Assembly (NCBI GenBank): GCA_964494625.1
Contig: CAZBRT010000003.1
Location: forward strand, 186,001 to 250,000
Reading direction: 5' to 3'
From: UBA2784 sp964494625
GTDB taxonomy: Bacteria; Pseudomonadota; Alphaproteobacteria; Micropepsales; Micropepsaceae
DNA length: 64,000 nucleotides
In this document: positions 1 through 8,004 of the stretch, piece by piece
How positions within the stretch are numbered: the stretch's first letter is position 1
How the letters are laid out: the number at the start of each line of letters is the position of its first letter
Notes under the pieces: generated by a model
Database searches by the model: none
The model's input: the letters and a program-made list of their open reading frames with translations, nothing else
What the model was told of the DNA's origin: nothing
Made by a program: the position numbers and the translations under genes

Positions 1-209
1 TCTGGCGCTGCCTCTGCCGCAGCATCGTCGCACATCTTGCAGCCTCCGGCCATGCCGCCCTCAGGGCGTTCAGCGCTGCTGCCCATCCCGTCGCAGCAGG
101 CACACATTGCTTTGCCGTCACCGCCCATGTCGCGGTGACCCCCGTGGCCCATCGCACAGCCGCCAAGCAGGCCTAACGCCAGGATCATTGCTCCGAGTTT
201 TACCAGCAT
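1..209 (-). CDS. Cys-rich lipoprotein, 3' end cut by window edge
   Basis: The first 69 codons of a gene that runs off the left edge. It starts at the ATG at 209, with GGGGAGAAGG just upstream as ribosome site. A short hydrophobic signal ends in a lipobox (GLLGGC), so a membrane-anchored lipoprotein is expected. The mature part is rich in His, Met and Cys, with the pairs CACC and CKMC, which suggests binding of a soft metal such as copper. It lies 26 bases after the DUF411 gene on the same strand, so the two probably form one operon. The family is not recognised and the metal is inferred. Confidence 0.7.
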   Translation of the reverse strand, partial: MLVKLGAMILALGLLGGCAMGHGGHRDMGGDGKAMCACCDGMGSSAERPEGGMAGGCKMCDDAAAEAAP

Positions 210-235
210 GTCCTTCTCCCCTTACGTTCCCGCGT

Positions 236-742
236 TCAAGGTGTTGCAGCCGGATATCCGGCATAGACACGGGTGCTGCCGTCTTCAAGAAAAGCGATGA
301 CGTCGAATTGTTCCCTCAAGCCGCGCGGTTGCTCCATGCCGGGCGATCCTGTCGGCATGCCCGGAACGGCCAGCCCGCGGACGCCGGGCGGATTTTCCCC
401 AAACAGGCGGATGATGTCGGCGGGCGGAACATGGCCTTCGAATACATATCCGCCCCCTTCAGCCGTGTGACACGAGGCAAGCGCGTCAGGCACTCCCAGA
501 TGCCGCTTCACCGCCTGCATGTCCGGCTCGTCAATCAGCTCCGCCTCGATTGCGCCGGATGCACGCAAGCGATCAACCCACGCATGGCAGCATCCGCAAT
601 TGGCATCCCGGTGCACGGTAAGCACTATCTTGCCAGCGGCGGCCCGCGCATGCCGGGGGTGCCAAAGACCTGCCGCGGGCGCGAGCGCGAAACCGGCGAG
701 GGTGCTTGCGAGAAATTTTCGGCGGCTCAGATCAGGCTGCAT
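236..742 (-). CDS. DUF411 family exported metal-binding protein
   Basis: 168 residues. A twin-arginine type signal (SRRKFLASTLAGFALAPAAG) points to export through the Tat system. The mature protein carries the family core: NCGCCHAW near the start, a later SCHTAE, and the GHVPPADI and LAVPGMPTGSPGME segments seen in DUF411 proteins. These proteins are commonly found in copper-resistance clusters, and the Cys-rich lipoprotein downstream fits this. The ATG at 742 was chosen because MQPDLSRRKF is a natural Tat start. A TTG six bases upstream, closer to AAGG, is possible. Function is inferred from family and context; no copper pump or regulator is visible here. Confidence 0.85.
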   Translation of the reverse strand: MQPDLSRRKFLASTLAGFALAPAAGLWHPRHARAAAGKIVLTVHRDANCGCCHAWVDRLRASGAIEAELIDEPDMQAVKRHLGVPDALASCHTAEGGGYVFEGHVPPADIIRLFGENPPGVRGLAVPGMPTGSPGMEQPRGLREQFDVIAFLEDGSTRVYAGYPAATP

Positions 743-790
743 GTGCAAATGCCTTGCGGGAAGATGGCGGTGGATCTCGCCTTGGGCAGT

Positions 791-1285
791 CTAACGCGCC
801 TTTTGGGTCTCTGCGATCATCAAAGTACCGGCAGCGGAATTGGTGGTCTGGCGGACGGCCTCTCCGCTTATCATGGCAGCGGCCACTGAAACATTGAGCG
901 ACCGCAAACCCGGCAACATGGGAATCGCAATGGCGGGATGGGCACCAAGGCGCAAGGCCTGCGGCAGACCGGTGCTTTCCGACCCCAAGACCAGTGCGTC
1001 ATCGGGGCTGAAGGCGAACTCCGTATAGGCCAGGGGCGCCTCGGGCGTGATCATGACAAGGCGCAGGCCCGTCAGCGCGGCATGGCGCTCATATTCCTGC
1101 CAGCTGGCGAAATGGCCGATCTCAGCCTTTTCGGCATAGTCCAGGGCCGAGCGGCGCACGGCTTTCAGGGAAAAGGGAAAGCCGCAGGGCTCGATCACAT
1201 CGACCGGCAGACCCAGGCACGCCCCCGTCCGGATGATGGCGCCGAGGTTTTGGGCAATGTCGGGCTCAAGCATCACAAGCCGCAT
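791..1285 (-). CDS. trmL: tRNA (cytidine(34)-2'-O)-methyltransferase TrmL
   Basis: 164 residues, a normal length for this SPOUT knotted methyltransferase, which methylates the wobble ribose of tRNA-Leu isoacceptors with S-adenosylmethionine. The three SPOUT motifs are present: QNLGAIIRT near the N terminus, LGSESTGLP in the middle and IPMLPGLRSLNVSVAAAM at the knot. The ATG at 1285 gives the usual start MRLVMLEPDI; a GTG at 1297 is also open. It is divergent from petABC, with about 215 bases between them. Confidence 0.9.
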   Translation of the reverse strand: MRLVMLEPDIAQNLGAIIRTGACLGLPVDVIEPCGFPFSLKAVRRSALDYAEKAEIGHFASWQEYERHAALTGLRLVMITPEAPLAYTEFAFSPDDALVLGSESTGLPQALRLGAHPAIAIPMLPGLRSLNVSVAAAMISGEAVRQTTNSAAGTLMIAETQKAR

Positions 1286-1329
1286 GGTTTGGGGCACCCG
1301 GGGCTAAACTGTTGGCGTCACGCAATTTC

Positions 1330-1433
1330 TGCGGCATCGTGCCGCAAGACCGGCGGCCAAGCCAAATCTATTTTAGCATCCGATTCAGGGCTTTACGGGG
1401 GCCCCGATTTTCCTTGCCGTTCGGCCCCTTTTT
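1330..1433 (+). promoter_or_regulatory. Two-hairpin leader upstream of petABC, second hairpin terminator-like
   Basis: First hairpin at 1330-1346: TGCGGCA, loop TCG, TGCCGCA, a perfect 7 bp stem. Second at 1397-1433: GGGG and CCGA pair with TCGG and CCCC around a two-base CC bulge, and TTTTT follows directly at 1429-1433. This is the shape of an intrinsic terminator, but it lies about 70 bases before the petA start and no plus-strand gene precedes it. It could be an attenuator for the bc1 operon or the end of a small transcript. Structure is seen; role is inferred. Confidence 0.45.
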
Positions 1434-1502
1434 AAGCCATTGCCGTGCGCGGGCAGTCTTGTCGTTGCTGCCCGCCTACCATCAGCCAAGGGTCGATCCC
1501 CC

Positions 1503-2057
1503 GTGTCCGAACATAAAGCCCATGCCCACGGTGACGTCACACGGCGTGATTTCATCTATGTCGCCACTTCCGTGGTTGGTGCCGTCGGTGTTGCTGCGAT
1601 GGCCTGGCCGTTCATCGACCAGATGAATCCGAGTGCTGCCGCGCGCGCGCTGGCCACCACCGAAGTTGACCTTGCGCCCATCGCAGAAGGCCAGACCATC
1701 ACCATCATGTGGCGCGGCAAGCCGGTCTTTGTGCGTCACCGCACCCCAAGCGAAATTGCCGCCGCCGAGGCAACGCCCGTTGCCGACCTCAAGGATCAGG
1801 AAGACCTGCCTGAAGATGCGCAGCGCGTGCAGTCTTTCGAGGGGCAGCCGCAGAAGCAGTGGCTGGTCGTTCTGGCGGCGTGCACGCATCTCGGCTGCAT
1901 CCCGGTCAAGAACCTTGGCGACTACAAAGGCTGGTTCTGCCCGTGCCACGGCTCGCACTACGACACGGCAGGCCGCATCCGCAAAGGCCCCGCACCGCGC
2001 AACCTGGCGATCCCGCCCTATAATTTCGTCAGCGCCTCGCGCGTCGTCATCGGCTAA
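1503..2057 (+). CDS. petA: Ubiquinol-cytochrome c reductase iron-sulfur (Rieske) subunit
   Basis: 184 residues. This subunit of the inner-membrane bc1 complex moves electrons from ubiquinol to cytochrome c1. A twin-arginine motif (TRRDFIY) precedes one uncleaved membrane anchor at about residues 17-38. The 2Fe-2S ligands are in CTHLGC (Cys127, His129, with Cys132 as a disulfide partner) and CPCHGSHY (Cys146, His149, disulfide Cys148). The GTG at 1503 (SEHKAHAHGD) gives the usual short N tail and has AAGG upstream; an ATG at 1440 would add an unlikely extension. It is first gene of petABC, 14 bases before petB. Confidence 0.95.
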   Translation: MSEHKAHAHGDVTRRDFIYVATSVVGAVGVAAMAWPFIDQMNPSAAARALATTEVDLAPIAEGQTITIMWRGKPVFVRHRTPSEIAAAEATPVADLKDQEDLPEDAQRVQSFEGQPQKQWLVVLAACTHLGCIPVKNLGDYKGWFCPCHGSHYDTAGRIRKGPAPRNLAIPPYNFVSASRVVIG

Positions 2058-2071
2058 GGAGCCCTTTCATC

Positions 2072-3370
2072 ATGGCTGGTCATTCGACCTATCAACCGTC
2101 AAACGGGCTGACACGCTGGCTGGACTCGCGCCTGCCGATGCTGCGCCTTGCCCATGACAGTTTCTCGGCATTTCCGACGCCGCGGAACCTCAATTACATG
2201 TGGACGTTCGGCGGGATCCTGACGCTTTTCCTCGTGCTGCAGATCGTGACCGGCATCGTGCTGGCGATGCACTACATCCCGTCGGCGGACAAGGCGTTCA
2301 ACTCCGTCGAGTACATCATGCGCGACGTGAACTATGGCTGGCTGTTGCGTTACATGCACGCCAACGGCGCGTCGATGTTCTTCCTGGCCGTCTACATGCA
2401 CATGTTCCGCGGGCTCTATTACGGCTCGTACAAGGCGCCGCGCGAAGTCCTGTGGATCCTCGGCGTCATCATCTATCTCCTGATGATGGCAACCGCGTTC
2501 ATGGGCTACTCGCTGCCGTGGGGCCAGATGTCCTTCTGGGCCGCGACCGTCATCACCAATTTCTTCAGCGCCATTCCTTATGTCGGCGAAGCGGTCACGG
2601 AGTGGCTGTGGGGCGGCTATGCCGTGGACAGCGCGACACTCCAGCGCTTCTTCTCGCTGCATTACCTTTTGCCGTTCGTGATCGCAGGCGTGGTCGGCCT
2701 GCATATCTGGGCGCTGCATGTGCCCGGCAACGGCAATCCGGCCGGTATTGACGTGAAAGGCCCGCAGGACACCGTGCCCTTCCATCCGTATTACACGGTG
2801 AAGGACATGTTCGCGATCTGCCTCTTCCTGCTGCTCTTTGCCTATTTCGTCTTCTACAACCCGAATTATCTGGGCCACGCCGACAATTACATCGCGGCCA
2901 ATCCGCTCGTGACGCCGGCCCACATCGTGCCTGAATGGTACTTCCTGCCGTTCTACGCAATCCTGCGCTCGGTTGAATCAAAGCTCGGCGGCGTGCTCCT
3001 GATGTTCGGAGCCATCGCGATCCTTGCCCTCCTGCCGTGGCTTGATACCAGCCGCGTGCGTTCGGCGCGGTTCCGGCCGGTCTATCGCTGGTTCTTCTGG
3101 TTCTTCTTCGTGGACTGCCTGATCCTTGGCTATATCGGTGCCATGCCGGCCGACGGCGTGCTGCATCTGAGCGCAGGCATCGAATTGCCGTATCTCGTGA
3201 TCGGGCGGCTTGCCACGATCTGGTACTTCGCGCATTTCCTTGTGATCCTGCCCCTGATCGGGTTGTTCGAGCGGCCCAAACCGCTGCCGGAAAGCATCAT
3301 CAAATCGGTGCTGGGCAAAGGCGGCGGAACGCCTGCTGCCGCTGTCCATGCGCCCGAGCGCCAGGTTTGA
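2072..3370 (+). CDS. petB: Cytochrome b subunit of the bc1 complex
   Basis: 432 residues, full length for bacterial cytochrome b. Eight hydrophobic helices are visible. The b-haem histidines lie in the helices around LRYMHANGASMFF with YMHMFRGLYY, and FSLHYLLPFVIAGVVGLHIW. The Qo-site signature PEWYF is at about residue 287. Subunit b is fused as in mitochondria, not split into b6 and subunit IV. The stop codon lies 14 bases before the petC start, so the genes are co-translated. Confidence 0.98.
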   Translation: MAGHSTYQPSNGLTRWLDSRLPMLRLAHDSFSAFPTPRNLNYMWTFGGILTLFLVLQIVTGIVLAMHYIPSADKAFNSVEYIMRDVNYGWLLRYMHANGASMFFLAVYMHMFRGLYYGSYKAPREVLWILGVIIYLLMMATAFMGYSLPWGQMSFWAATVITNFFSAIPYVGEAVTEWLWGGYAVDSATLQRFFSLHYLLPFVIAGVVGLHIWALHVPGNGNPAGIDVKGPQDTVPFHPYYTVKDMFAICLFLLLFAYFVFYNPNYLGHADNYIAANPLVTPAHIVPEWYFLPFYAILRSVESKLGGVLLMFGAIAILALLPWLDTSRVRSARFRPVYRWFFWFFFVDCLILGYIGAMPADGVLHLSAGIELPYLVIGRLATIWYFAHFLVILPLIGLFERPKPLPESIIKSVLGKGGGTPAAAVHAPERQV

Positions 3371-3384
3371 GCGGGAGAACGCCC

Positions 3385-4161
3385 ATGAAAATGATCACCC
3401 GCCTTGCCCTGATCGGTGCGGTTGCCGCCGGTGCCGCCGCTTCGGTTGCCATCGCTGCCAGCGACGCCAAGCATCCAGAGGAAATCGCATGGTCCTTCGA
3501 AGGACCGTTCGGCCATTATGATCGCGGCGCCCTGCAGCGCGGCTATCAGGTTTACAAGGAAGTCTGCGCTGCGTGTCACTCGATGAACCTGATCGCGTTC
3601 CGCAATCTGGGTGAAGCGGGTGGTCCCGAGTTTTCGGAAGCGGAAGTGAAAGCTCTGGCCGCGCAGTACGAAATCGCCGATCTCGACGAAGCCGGCGAGG
3701 CGATGACACGGCCGGGGCGTCCCTCCGACCATTTCGTCGCGCCCTTTGCCAATGCCAAGACTGCGGCCGCCGCCAACAATGGTGCGGCGCCGCCCGACCT
3801 TTCAGTCATGGCCAAGGCGCGGCCGAACGGCCCCAACTACATCCATGCGTTCCTGACCGGGTTTACCGAACCGCCGGCAGGCGTCGAGATGCTGGAGGGG
3901 GCGAGCTACAACCCCTATTTCCCGGGCGGTCAGGTTGCCATGGCGGCCGTTCTGTCGGATGGCGGTATCACCTATGCTGACGGTACGGTCGCAACGATTG
4001 ACCAGCAGGCCCGCGACGTGACCCAGTTCCTGATGTGGACGGCAGAGCCGAAGCTGGAGGAGCGCAAGCGCATGGGCTTCATGGTGATGAGCTTCATCGC
4101 CCTTCTGGCCGCGATGCTCTATCTCTCCTATCGTCGCCTCTGGCGTGACCAGCCGCATTAA
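3385..4161 (+). CDS. petC: Cytochrome c1 of the bc1 complex
   Basis: 258 residues. A signal peptide (MKMITRLALIGAVAAGAAAS) exports the haem domain to the periplasm. The haem c site is CAACH at residues 61-65. The C terminus has one membrane helix (MVMSFIALLAAMLYLSY) followed by basic residues, the usual c1 anchor. The ATG at 3385 was chosen because GGGAGAA sits seven bases upstream and it opens a signal peptide; a TTG at 3367 overlapping petB is less likely. Transcription appears to end at the hairpin at 4188-4222. Confidence 0.96.
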   Translation: MKMITRLALIGAVAAGAAASVAIAASDAKHPEEIAWSFEGPFGHYDRGALQRGYQVYKEVCAACHSMNLIAFRNLGEAGGPEFSEAEVKALAAQYEIADLDEAGEAMTRPGRPSDHFVAPFANAKTAAAANNGAAPPDLSVMAKARPNGPNYIHAFLTGFTEPPAGVEMLEGASYNPYFPGGQVAMAAVLSDGGITYADGTVATIDQQARDVTQFLMWTAEPKLEERKRMGFMVMSFIALLAAMLYLSYRRLWRDQPH

Positions 4162-4187
4162 CGCGATCCTAACCACACACCAACATG

Positions 4188-4222
4188 AGGCCGGGGCCGC
4201 AAGGCACCCGGCCTTTGTTTTT
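4188..4222 (+). terminator. Intrinsic terminator of petABC
   Basis: AGGCCGGG at 4188-4195 pairs perfectly with CCCGGCCT at 4207-4214 across an 11-base loop. It is followed by TTGTTTTTT. It lies 26 bases after the petC stop and before the histidine-kinase start. Confidence 0.85.
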
Positions 4223-4259
4223 CACGCAATGTCAAAGTCCTGCGGGTGAGGCTTGGGCC

Positions 4260-5294
4260 ATGAACCGGCAGACCCTGCTCATGCGGATATGGCCGCAGAC
4301 GGCGGCGCCGCGCGCCATGGCGCGTGCGGGGCTTGCGCTCGCCTGCGCGGCATTGGCTGGAGCCATCGCCTTCTGGGTCGCCGCAGGCGCGTCCACGCAT
4401 CTGTCGCCGACAGGGCTTGAGGGATGGAGCGGCCTTGTCATCCTTGGCCTTGTCAGCCTTGCGCTTTCGGGTGCAGCGATCTTTGCCGCCTTCCGTCTGG
4501 TGCAGCATCATGCCGATGCGCTGGAAGAGGCCCGCGTGCGCAGCGAAACGGCAGAGACCGCCAGCCGGGCCAAAAGCGTGTTCCTCGCCAATATGAGCCA
4601 TGAGCTCAGGACGCCGCTCAACGCGATCATCGGCTTTTCCGAGGTGATGGTGCAGGAGATGTTCGGACCGATGGGTGCGCGCCAATATTCCGAGTATGCG
4701 CGCGACATCCATGCGAGCGGCCAGACCCTGCTGGAACTCATCAACAACCTTGTGCTCAATGCCAAGGTCGAGGCGGGCAAGATCGACGTGGACATGGGCG
4801 ACTGTGACGTGCGGCGCACGATTGCGGATGCCTGCGCACGGCTTGCGGACGACAATCCCGGCAAGGTGGTCCAGATTGCACTGACCGATGACATCGTGCG
4901 CGCGTCCTGCGACGAGGGTGTGCTGCACAACATCATCCTGCATCTACTCAACCATGCGATGACGCGTGCGGGTGCGGACGGGCAGCTTGAGATCAGCGCC
5001 ACGCATGTTGCCGGTGCAGCGCGCGTGACGATTGCCTGGATGCGCCCGACGGGTGTGGACGGCAGAATTGTCGTAAAGCCCCCAGGACCTGGTACCGGAT
5101 TTGGTGGCAGCTTTGCCAAGATGGCCGATGTCTTCGAGCGGGCGCATGGCGCGGGCATGAGCCTTACGCTCGCCTCCGGCTTTGCCGCATTGGTGGGCGG
5201 CACGGTCAGTGACAAGGATGATGTGATCATCCTTGATCTCGCGCCGCCCCACCAGCGCGTGGAAACCCAATCCGCAGAAACGTGGGCTGCTTAG
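4260..5294 (+). CDS. Orphan membrane histidine kinase with degenerate ATP-binding domain
   Basis: 344 residues. Two membrane helices at about 23-43 and 57-79 leave only a very short external loop. The dimerisation and phosphoacceptor domain is well kept: FLANMSHELRTPLNAIIGFS with His114, and a following helix like those of PleC and DivJ type kinases. An N-box-like HNIILHLLNHA is at 223-233. The rest of the ATPase domain is weak: there is no DxGxG box, only GPGTGFGG. It may be a poor kinase, a phosphatase or a pseudokinase. No response regulator is adjacent. The ATG at 4260 follows a GTGAGG site. The substrate and signal are unknown. Confidence 0.8.
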   Translation: MNRQTLLMRIWPQTAAPRAMARAGLALACAALAGAIAFWVAAGASTHLSPTGLEGWSGLVILGLVSLALSGAAIFAAFRLVQHHADALEEARVRSETAETASRAKSVFLANMSHELRTPLNAIIGFSEVMVQEMFGPMGARQYSEYARDIHASGQTLLELINNLVLNAKVEAGKIDVDMGDCDVRRTIADACARLADDNPGKVVQIALTDDIVRASCDEGVLHNIILHLLNHAMTRAGADGQLEISATHVAGAARVTIAWMRPTGVDGRIVVKPPGPGTGFGGSFAKMADVFERAHGAGMSLTLASGFAALVGGTVSDKDDVIILDLAPPHQRVETQSAETWAA

Positions 5295-5424
5295 GCCAGA
5301 ACCATCAACTTCCTGCCAGCCCTCTCATCTCGCCCAGGCATCTTGCGGTGCGGGCCAAGGGTGATAAAACCCCGGCCTTCATGCGCGGGCCTGTCTTGCC
5401 CGCAAGGTCAATGGCGGACGATAA

Positions 5425-6303
5425 ATGACAAAGACTGTTCTTGGCATCATCGGCGGCAGCGGCGTCTATCAGATCGACGGCGTGGAAGATGCGCGCTGGG
5501 AACGCGTGCGCTCGCCCTGGGGCGAAGCCTCCGACGAGATTTTCCGGGGGCGGCTTTCGGGCGTTGATGTCGCATTCCTGCCGCGCCATGGCCGCGGCCA
5601 CGTGCAGACCCCGACCTCGATCAACTACCGCGCCAATATTGACGCGCTGAAGCGCATCGGCGTGACCGACATCATCTCGGTTTCGGCGTGCGGCTCGTTC
5701 CGCGAGGAGCTGGCGCCCGGCACTTTCGTGCTGGTGGACCAGTTCATCGACCGCACGTTTGCGCGCGAGAAGTCCTTTTTCGGTCCCGGCTTTGTTGCCC
5801 ATGTGTCGATGGCACATCCCGTGTGTCCGCGGCTCAAGGCGGCGCTGGCACAGGCGGCAAAGGCCGCCGGCATCAAGCATCATGTGGGCGGCACATATCT
5901 GGCGATGGAAGGTCCGCAATTTTCGTCGCTGGCCGAATCGAATCTCTACCGCAGCTGGCACTGTGACGTGATCGGCATGACCAACATGCCGGAGGCAAAG
6001 CTCGCGCGTGAGGCGGAAATTCCCTACGCGACGGTTGCAATGGTGACCGATTATGATTGCTGGCATCCCGACCATGACAGCGTGACGGTTGACCAGGTTG
6101 TGAAGATCCTTTCCGCCAATGCCGACAATGCGCGCGCGCTGGTCAAGCATGTCGCACCGCTGCTTGGCCCCAACCGCACCAACTCGCCGCTTGGCATCGA
6201 GACCTGCCTTGATACGGCGGTCATCACCGCGCCGGACAAGCGCGATCCCCGATTGATGGCCAAGCTTGATGCGGTGGCCGGCCGCATCCTCAAGGCAAAC
6301 TGA
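5425..6303 (+). CDS. mtnP: S-methyl-5'-thioadenosine phosphorylase
   Basis: 292 residues. It splits methylthioadenosine, a by-product of polyamine or homoserine-lactone synthesis, with phosphate into adenine and methylthioribose-1-phosphate. The start LGIIGGSGVY is the family phosphate-binding motif; PRHGRGH, NYRANI and MEGPQFSS follow at expected places, and NMPEAKLAREAEI near the purine site marks the MTAP group rather than plain purine nucleoside phosphorylase. It heads the run mtnP-apt-mtnA, whose next two enzymes use its two products. Confidence 0.95.
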   Translation: MTKTVLGIIGGSGVYQIDGVEDARWERVRSPWGEASDEIFRGRLSGVDVAFLPRHGRGHVQTPTSINYRANIDALKRIGVTDIISVSACGSFREELAPGTFVLVDQFIDRTFAREKSFFGPGFVAHVSMAHPVCPRLKAALAQAAKAAGIKHHVGGTYLAMEGPQFSSLAESNLYRSWHCDVIGMTNMPEAKLAREAEIPYATVAMVTDYDCWHPDHDSVTVDQVVKILSANADNARALVKHVAPLLGPNRTNSPLGIETCLDTAVITAPDKRDPRLMAKLDAVAGRILKAN

Positions 6304-6340
6304 TCCCGTTTTTCCCTTCACGCGCGCGAGCAAGACAACG

Positions 6341-6868
6341 ATGGACCTGAAAGAGGCAATCCGCAGCATTCCCGACTTTCCCAAGAAGGGGATCATGTTC
6401 CGCGACGTGACGACGCTTCTGGGCGATCCGCGCGCATTCCGCACGGCCGTCGACATGATGGTGCAGCCCTTTGCAGGTACGCGCATCGACAAGGTGGCGG
6501 GGATCGAGGCGCGCGGCTTCATCCTGGGCGGGGCCGTGGCACATCAGCTTTCGGTGAGCTTCGTGCCCGTGCGCAAGAAGGGCAAGCTGCCGTGGAAGAC
6601 GATTTCCGAGACCTATGACCTTGAATACGGCACCGACACGATCGAGATCCACACTGATGCGGTCAGCGAAGGCGAAACGGTGCTGCTGGTTGATGATCTC
6701 ATCGCCACGGGCGGCACTGCTGCTGCCGCCGTGCGGCTGATCGAGCGGGCAGGTGCCACGGTTGCGGGATGCTCGTTCGTCATTGATCTGCCGGAACTGG
6801 GCGGACGCCGCAAGCTCGAGAAAATGGGCAAGAGCGTTCTGGCACTGGTTGAATTTGAAGGGCACTGA
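6341..6868 (+). CDS. apt: Adenine phosphoribosyltransferase
   Basis: 175 residues. It turns adenine and PRPP into AMP in the cytoplasm. IRSIPDFPKKGIMFRDVTTLL is the typical Apt start (quoted motif ends at residue 25); GIEARGFILGG and the PRPP loop VLLVDDLIATGGTA are intact. The ATG at 6341 matches the family length; earlier in-frame starts lie inside mtnP. It recycles the adenine released by the preceding phosphorylase, which explains the gene order. Confidence 0.95.
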   Translation: MDLKEAIRSIPDFPKKGIMFRDVTTLLGDPRAFRTAVDMMVQPFAGTRIDKVAGIEARGFILGGAVAHQLSVSFVPVRKKGKLPWKTISETYDLEYGTDTIEIHTDAVSEGETVLLVDDLIATGGTAAAAVRLIERAGATVAGCSFVIDLPELGGRRKLEKMGKSVLALVEFEGH

Positions 6869-6873
6869 GCCCC

Positions 6874-7995
6874 ATGAAGATCAACGGCAAGCCTTATCGC
6901 ACGATCCGGGAGCTGCCCGACATTGATGGCGATGTCGGCGGCGCCTTTGCAGGTGTCGAAGTGATTGACCAGACATTGCTGCCGCACCGCTTTGTGATGC
7001 GGCCTCTGGCGCGCATGGACGAGGCGGCGCACGCGATCAAGGCGATGATCGTGCGCGGCGCGCCGCTGATCGGTGCCACTGCCGCCTACGGACTTGTGAT
7101 GGCGCTGCGTGATGATCCGTCTGATCCAGCGCTTGACCATGCCTATGGTGTCCTCATTGCCACGCGGCCTACAGCGGTCAATCTGCGCTGGGCGCTCGAC
7201 GAGATGATGGCGGTGGTGCGCCCCCTTGCGCCATTGGCGCGCGCGGCGGCGGCGCGCATGAAAGCGCGGCAGATCTGCGATGACGACGTGGAAACCTGTC
7301 GCCGTATCGGTGCCAACGGTCTGCCGCTCATCGAGGCGGCGTCTGCGCTCAAAGGTGGGGGGACGGTCAATATCCTCACCCATTGCAATGCCGGGTTCCT
7401 GGGTTGTGTCGATTGGGGCACGGCGCTGGCGCCCATCTACATGGCGCATGATGCGGGTATTGCCGTGCATGTGTGGGTCGATGAGACGCGGCCGCGCAAT
7501 CAGGGCGCCTCGCTTACCGCCTTTGAACTTGGCGGCCATGGCGTGCCGCACACGATCATCGCCGACAATGCCGGCGGTCACTATATGCAGGCGGGGCTGG
7601 TTGATCTCTGCATCGTGGGCACCGACCGGGTGACTTCGAATGGCGATGTGGCCAACAAGATCGGCACTTACCTCAAGGCGCTGGCCGCGCATGACAACCG
7701 CGTGCCGTTTTATGTGGCGTTGCCGCACACGACCATCGACTGGACGATGAAGGCGGGCGTGGGCGTCATCCCCATTGAGGAGCGCTCGCCCGACGAGGTG
7801 ACCCGCATTGCCGGCCGCACGGACACAGGTGAATTGGTGACGGTCACCGTGACAGCGCCGGGAAGCCCTGCTGCCAATCCGGGATTTGATGTCACGCCCG
7901 CGCGCCTGGTGACAGGCTTCATCACCGAACGCGGCGTCTCAGCCGCCAATGCCGAAGGGTTGTTGTCGCTCTACCCGGAGCGGCGCCAGGGCTGA
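6874..7995 (+). CDS. mtnA: S-methyl-5-thioribose-1-phosphate isomerase
   Basis: 373 residues, full length. It converts methylthioribose-1-phosphate, the second product of the phosphorylase, to methylthioribulose-1-phosphate. Family marks are VRGAPLIGATAAYG, the Cys-containing THCNAGFL, and GTDRVTSNGDVANKIGTY with the catalytic Asp. It starts five bases after apt. None of the genes for later steps (mtnB, mtnC, mtnD or a RuBisCO-like protein) is in the window, so the fate of the product is open. Confidence 0.95.
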   Translation: MKINGKPYRTIRELPDIDGDVGGAFAGVEVIDQTLLPHRFVMRPLARMDEAAHAIKAMIVRGAPLIGATAAYGLVMALRDDPSDPALDHAYGVLIATRPTAVNLRWALDEMMAVVRPLAPLARAAAARMKARQICDDDVETCRRIGANGLPLIEAASALKGGGTVNILTHCNAGFLGCVDWGTALAPIYMAHDAGIAVHVWVDETRPRNQGASLTAFELGGHGVPHTIIADNAGGHYMQAGLVDLCIVGTDRVTSNGDVANKIGTYLKALAAHDNRVPFYVALPHTTIDWTMKAGVGVIPIEERSPDEVTRIAGRTDTGELVTVTVTAPGSPAANPGFDVTPARLVTGFITERGVSAANAEGLLSLYPERRQG

Positions 7996-8004
7996 GCTGG
8001 TTCC

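Noticed and set aside
5295..5424. A riboswitch for S-adenosylmethionine or its products before mtnP
   Set aside because: No pairing pattern of the SAM-II, SAM-V or SAH types could be found by eye in this gap.
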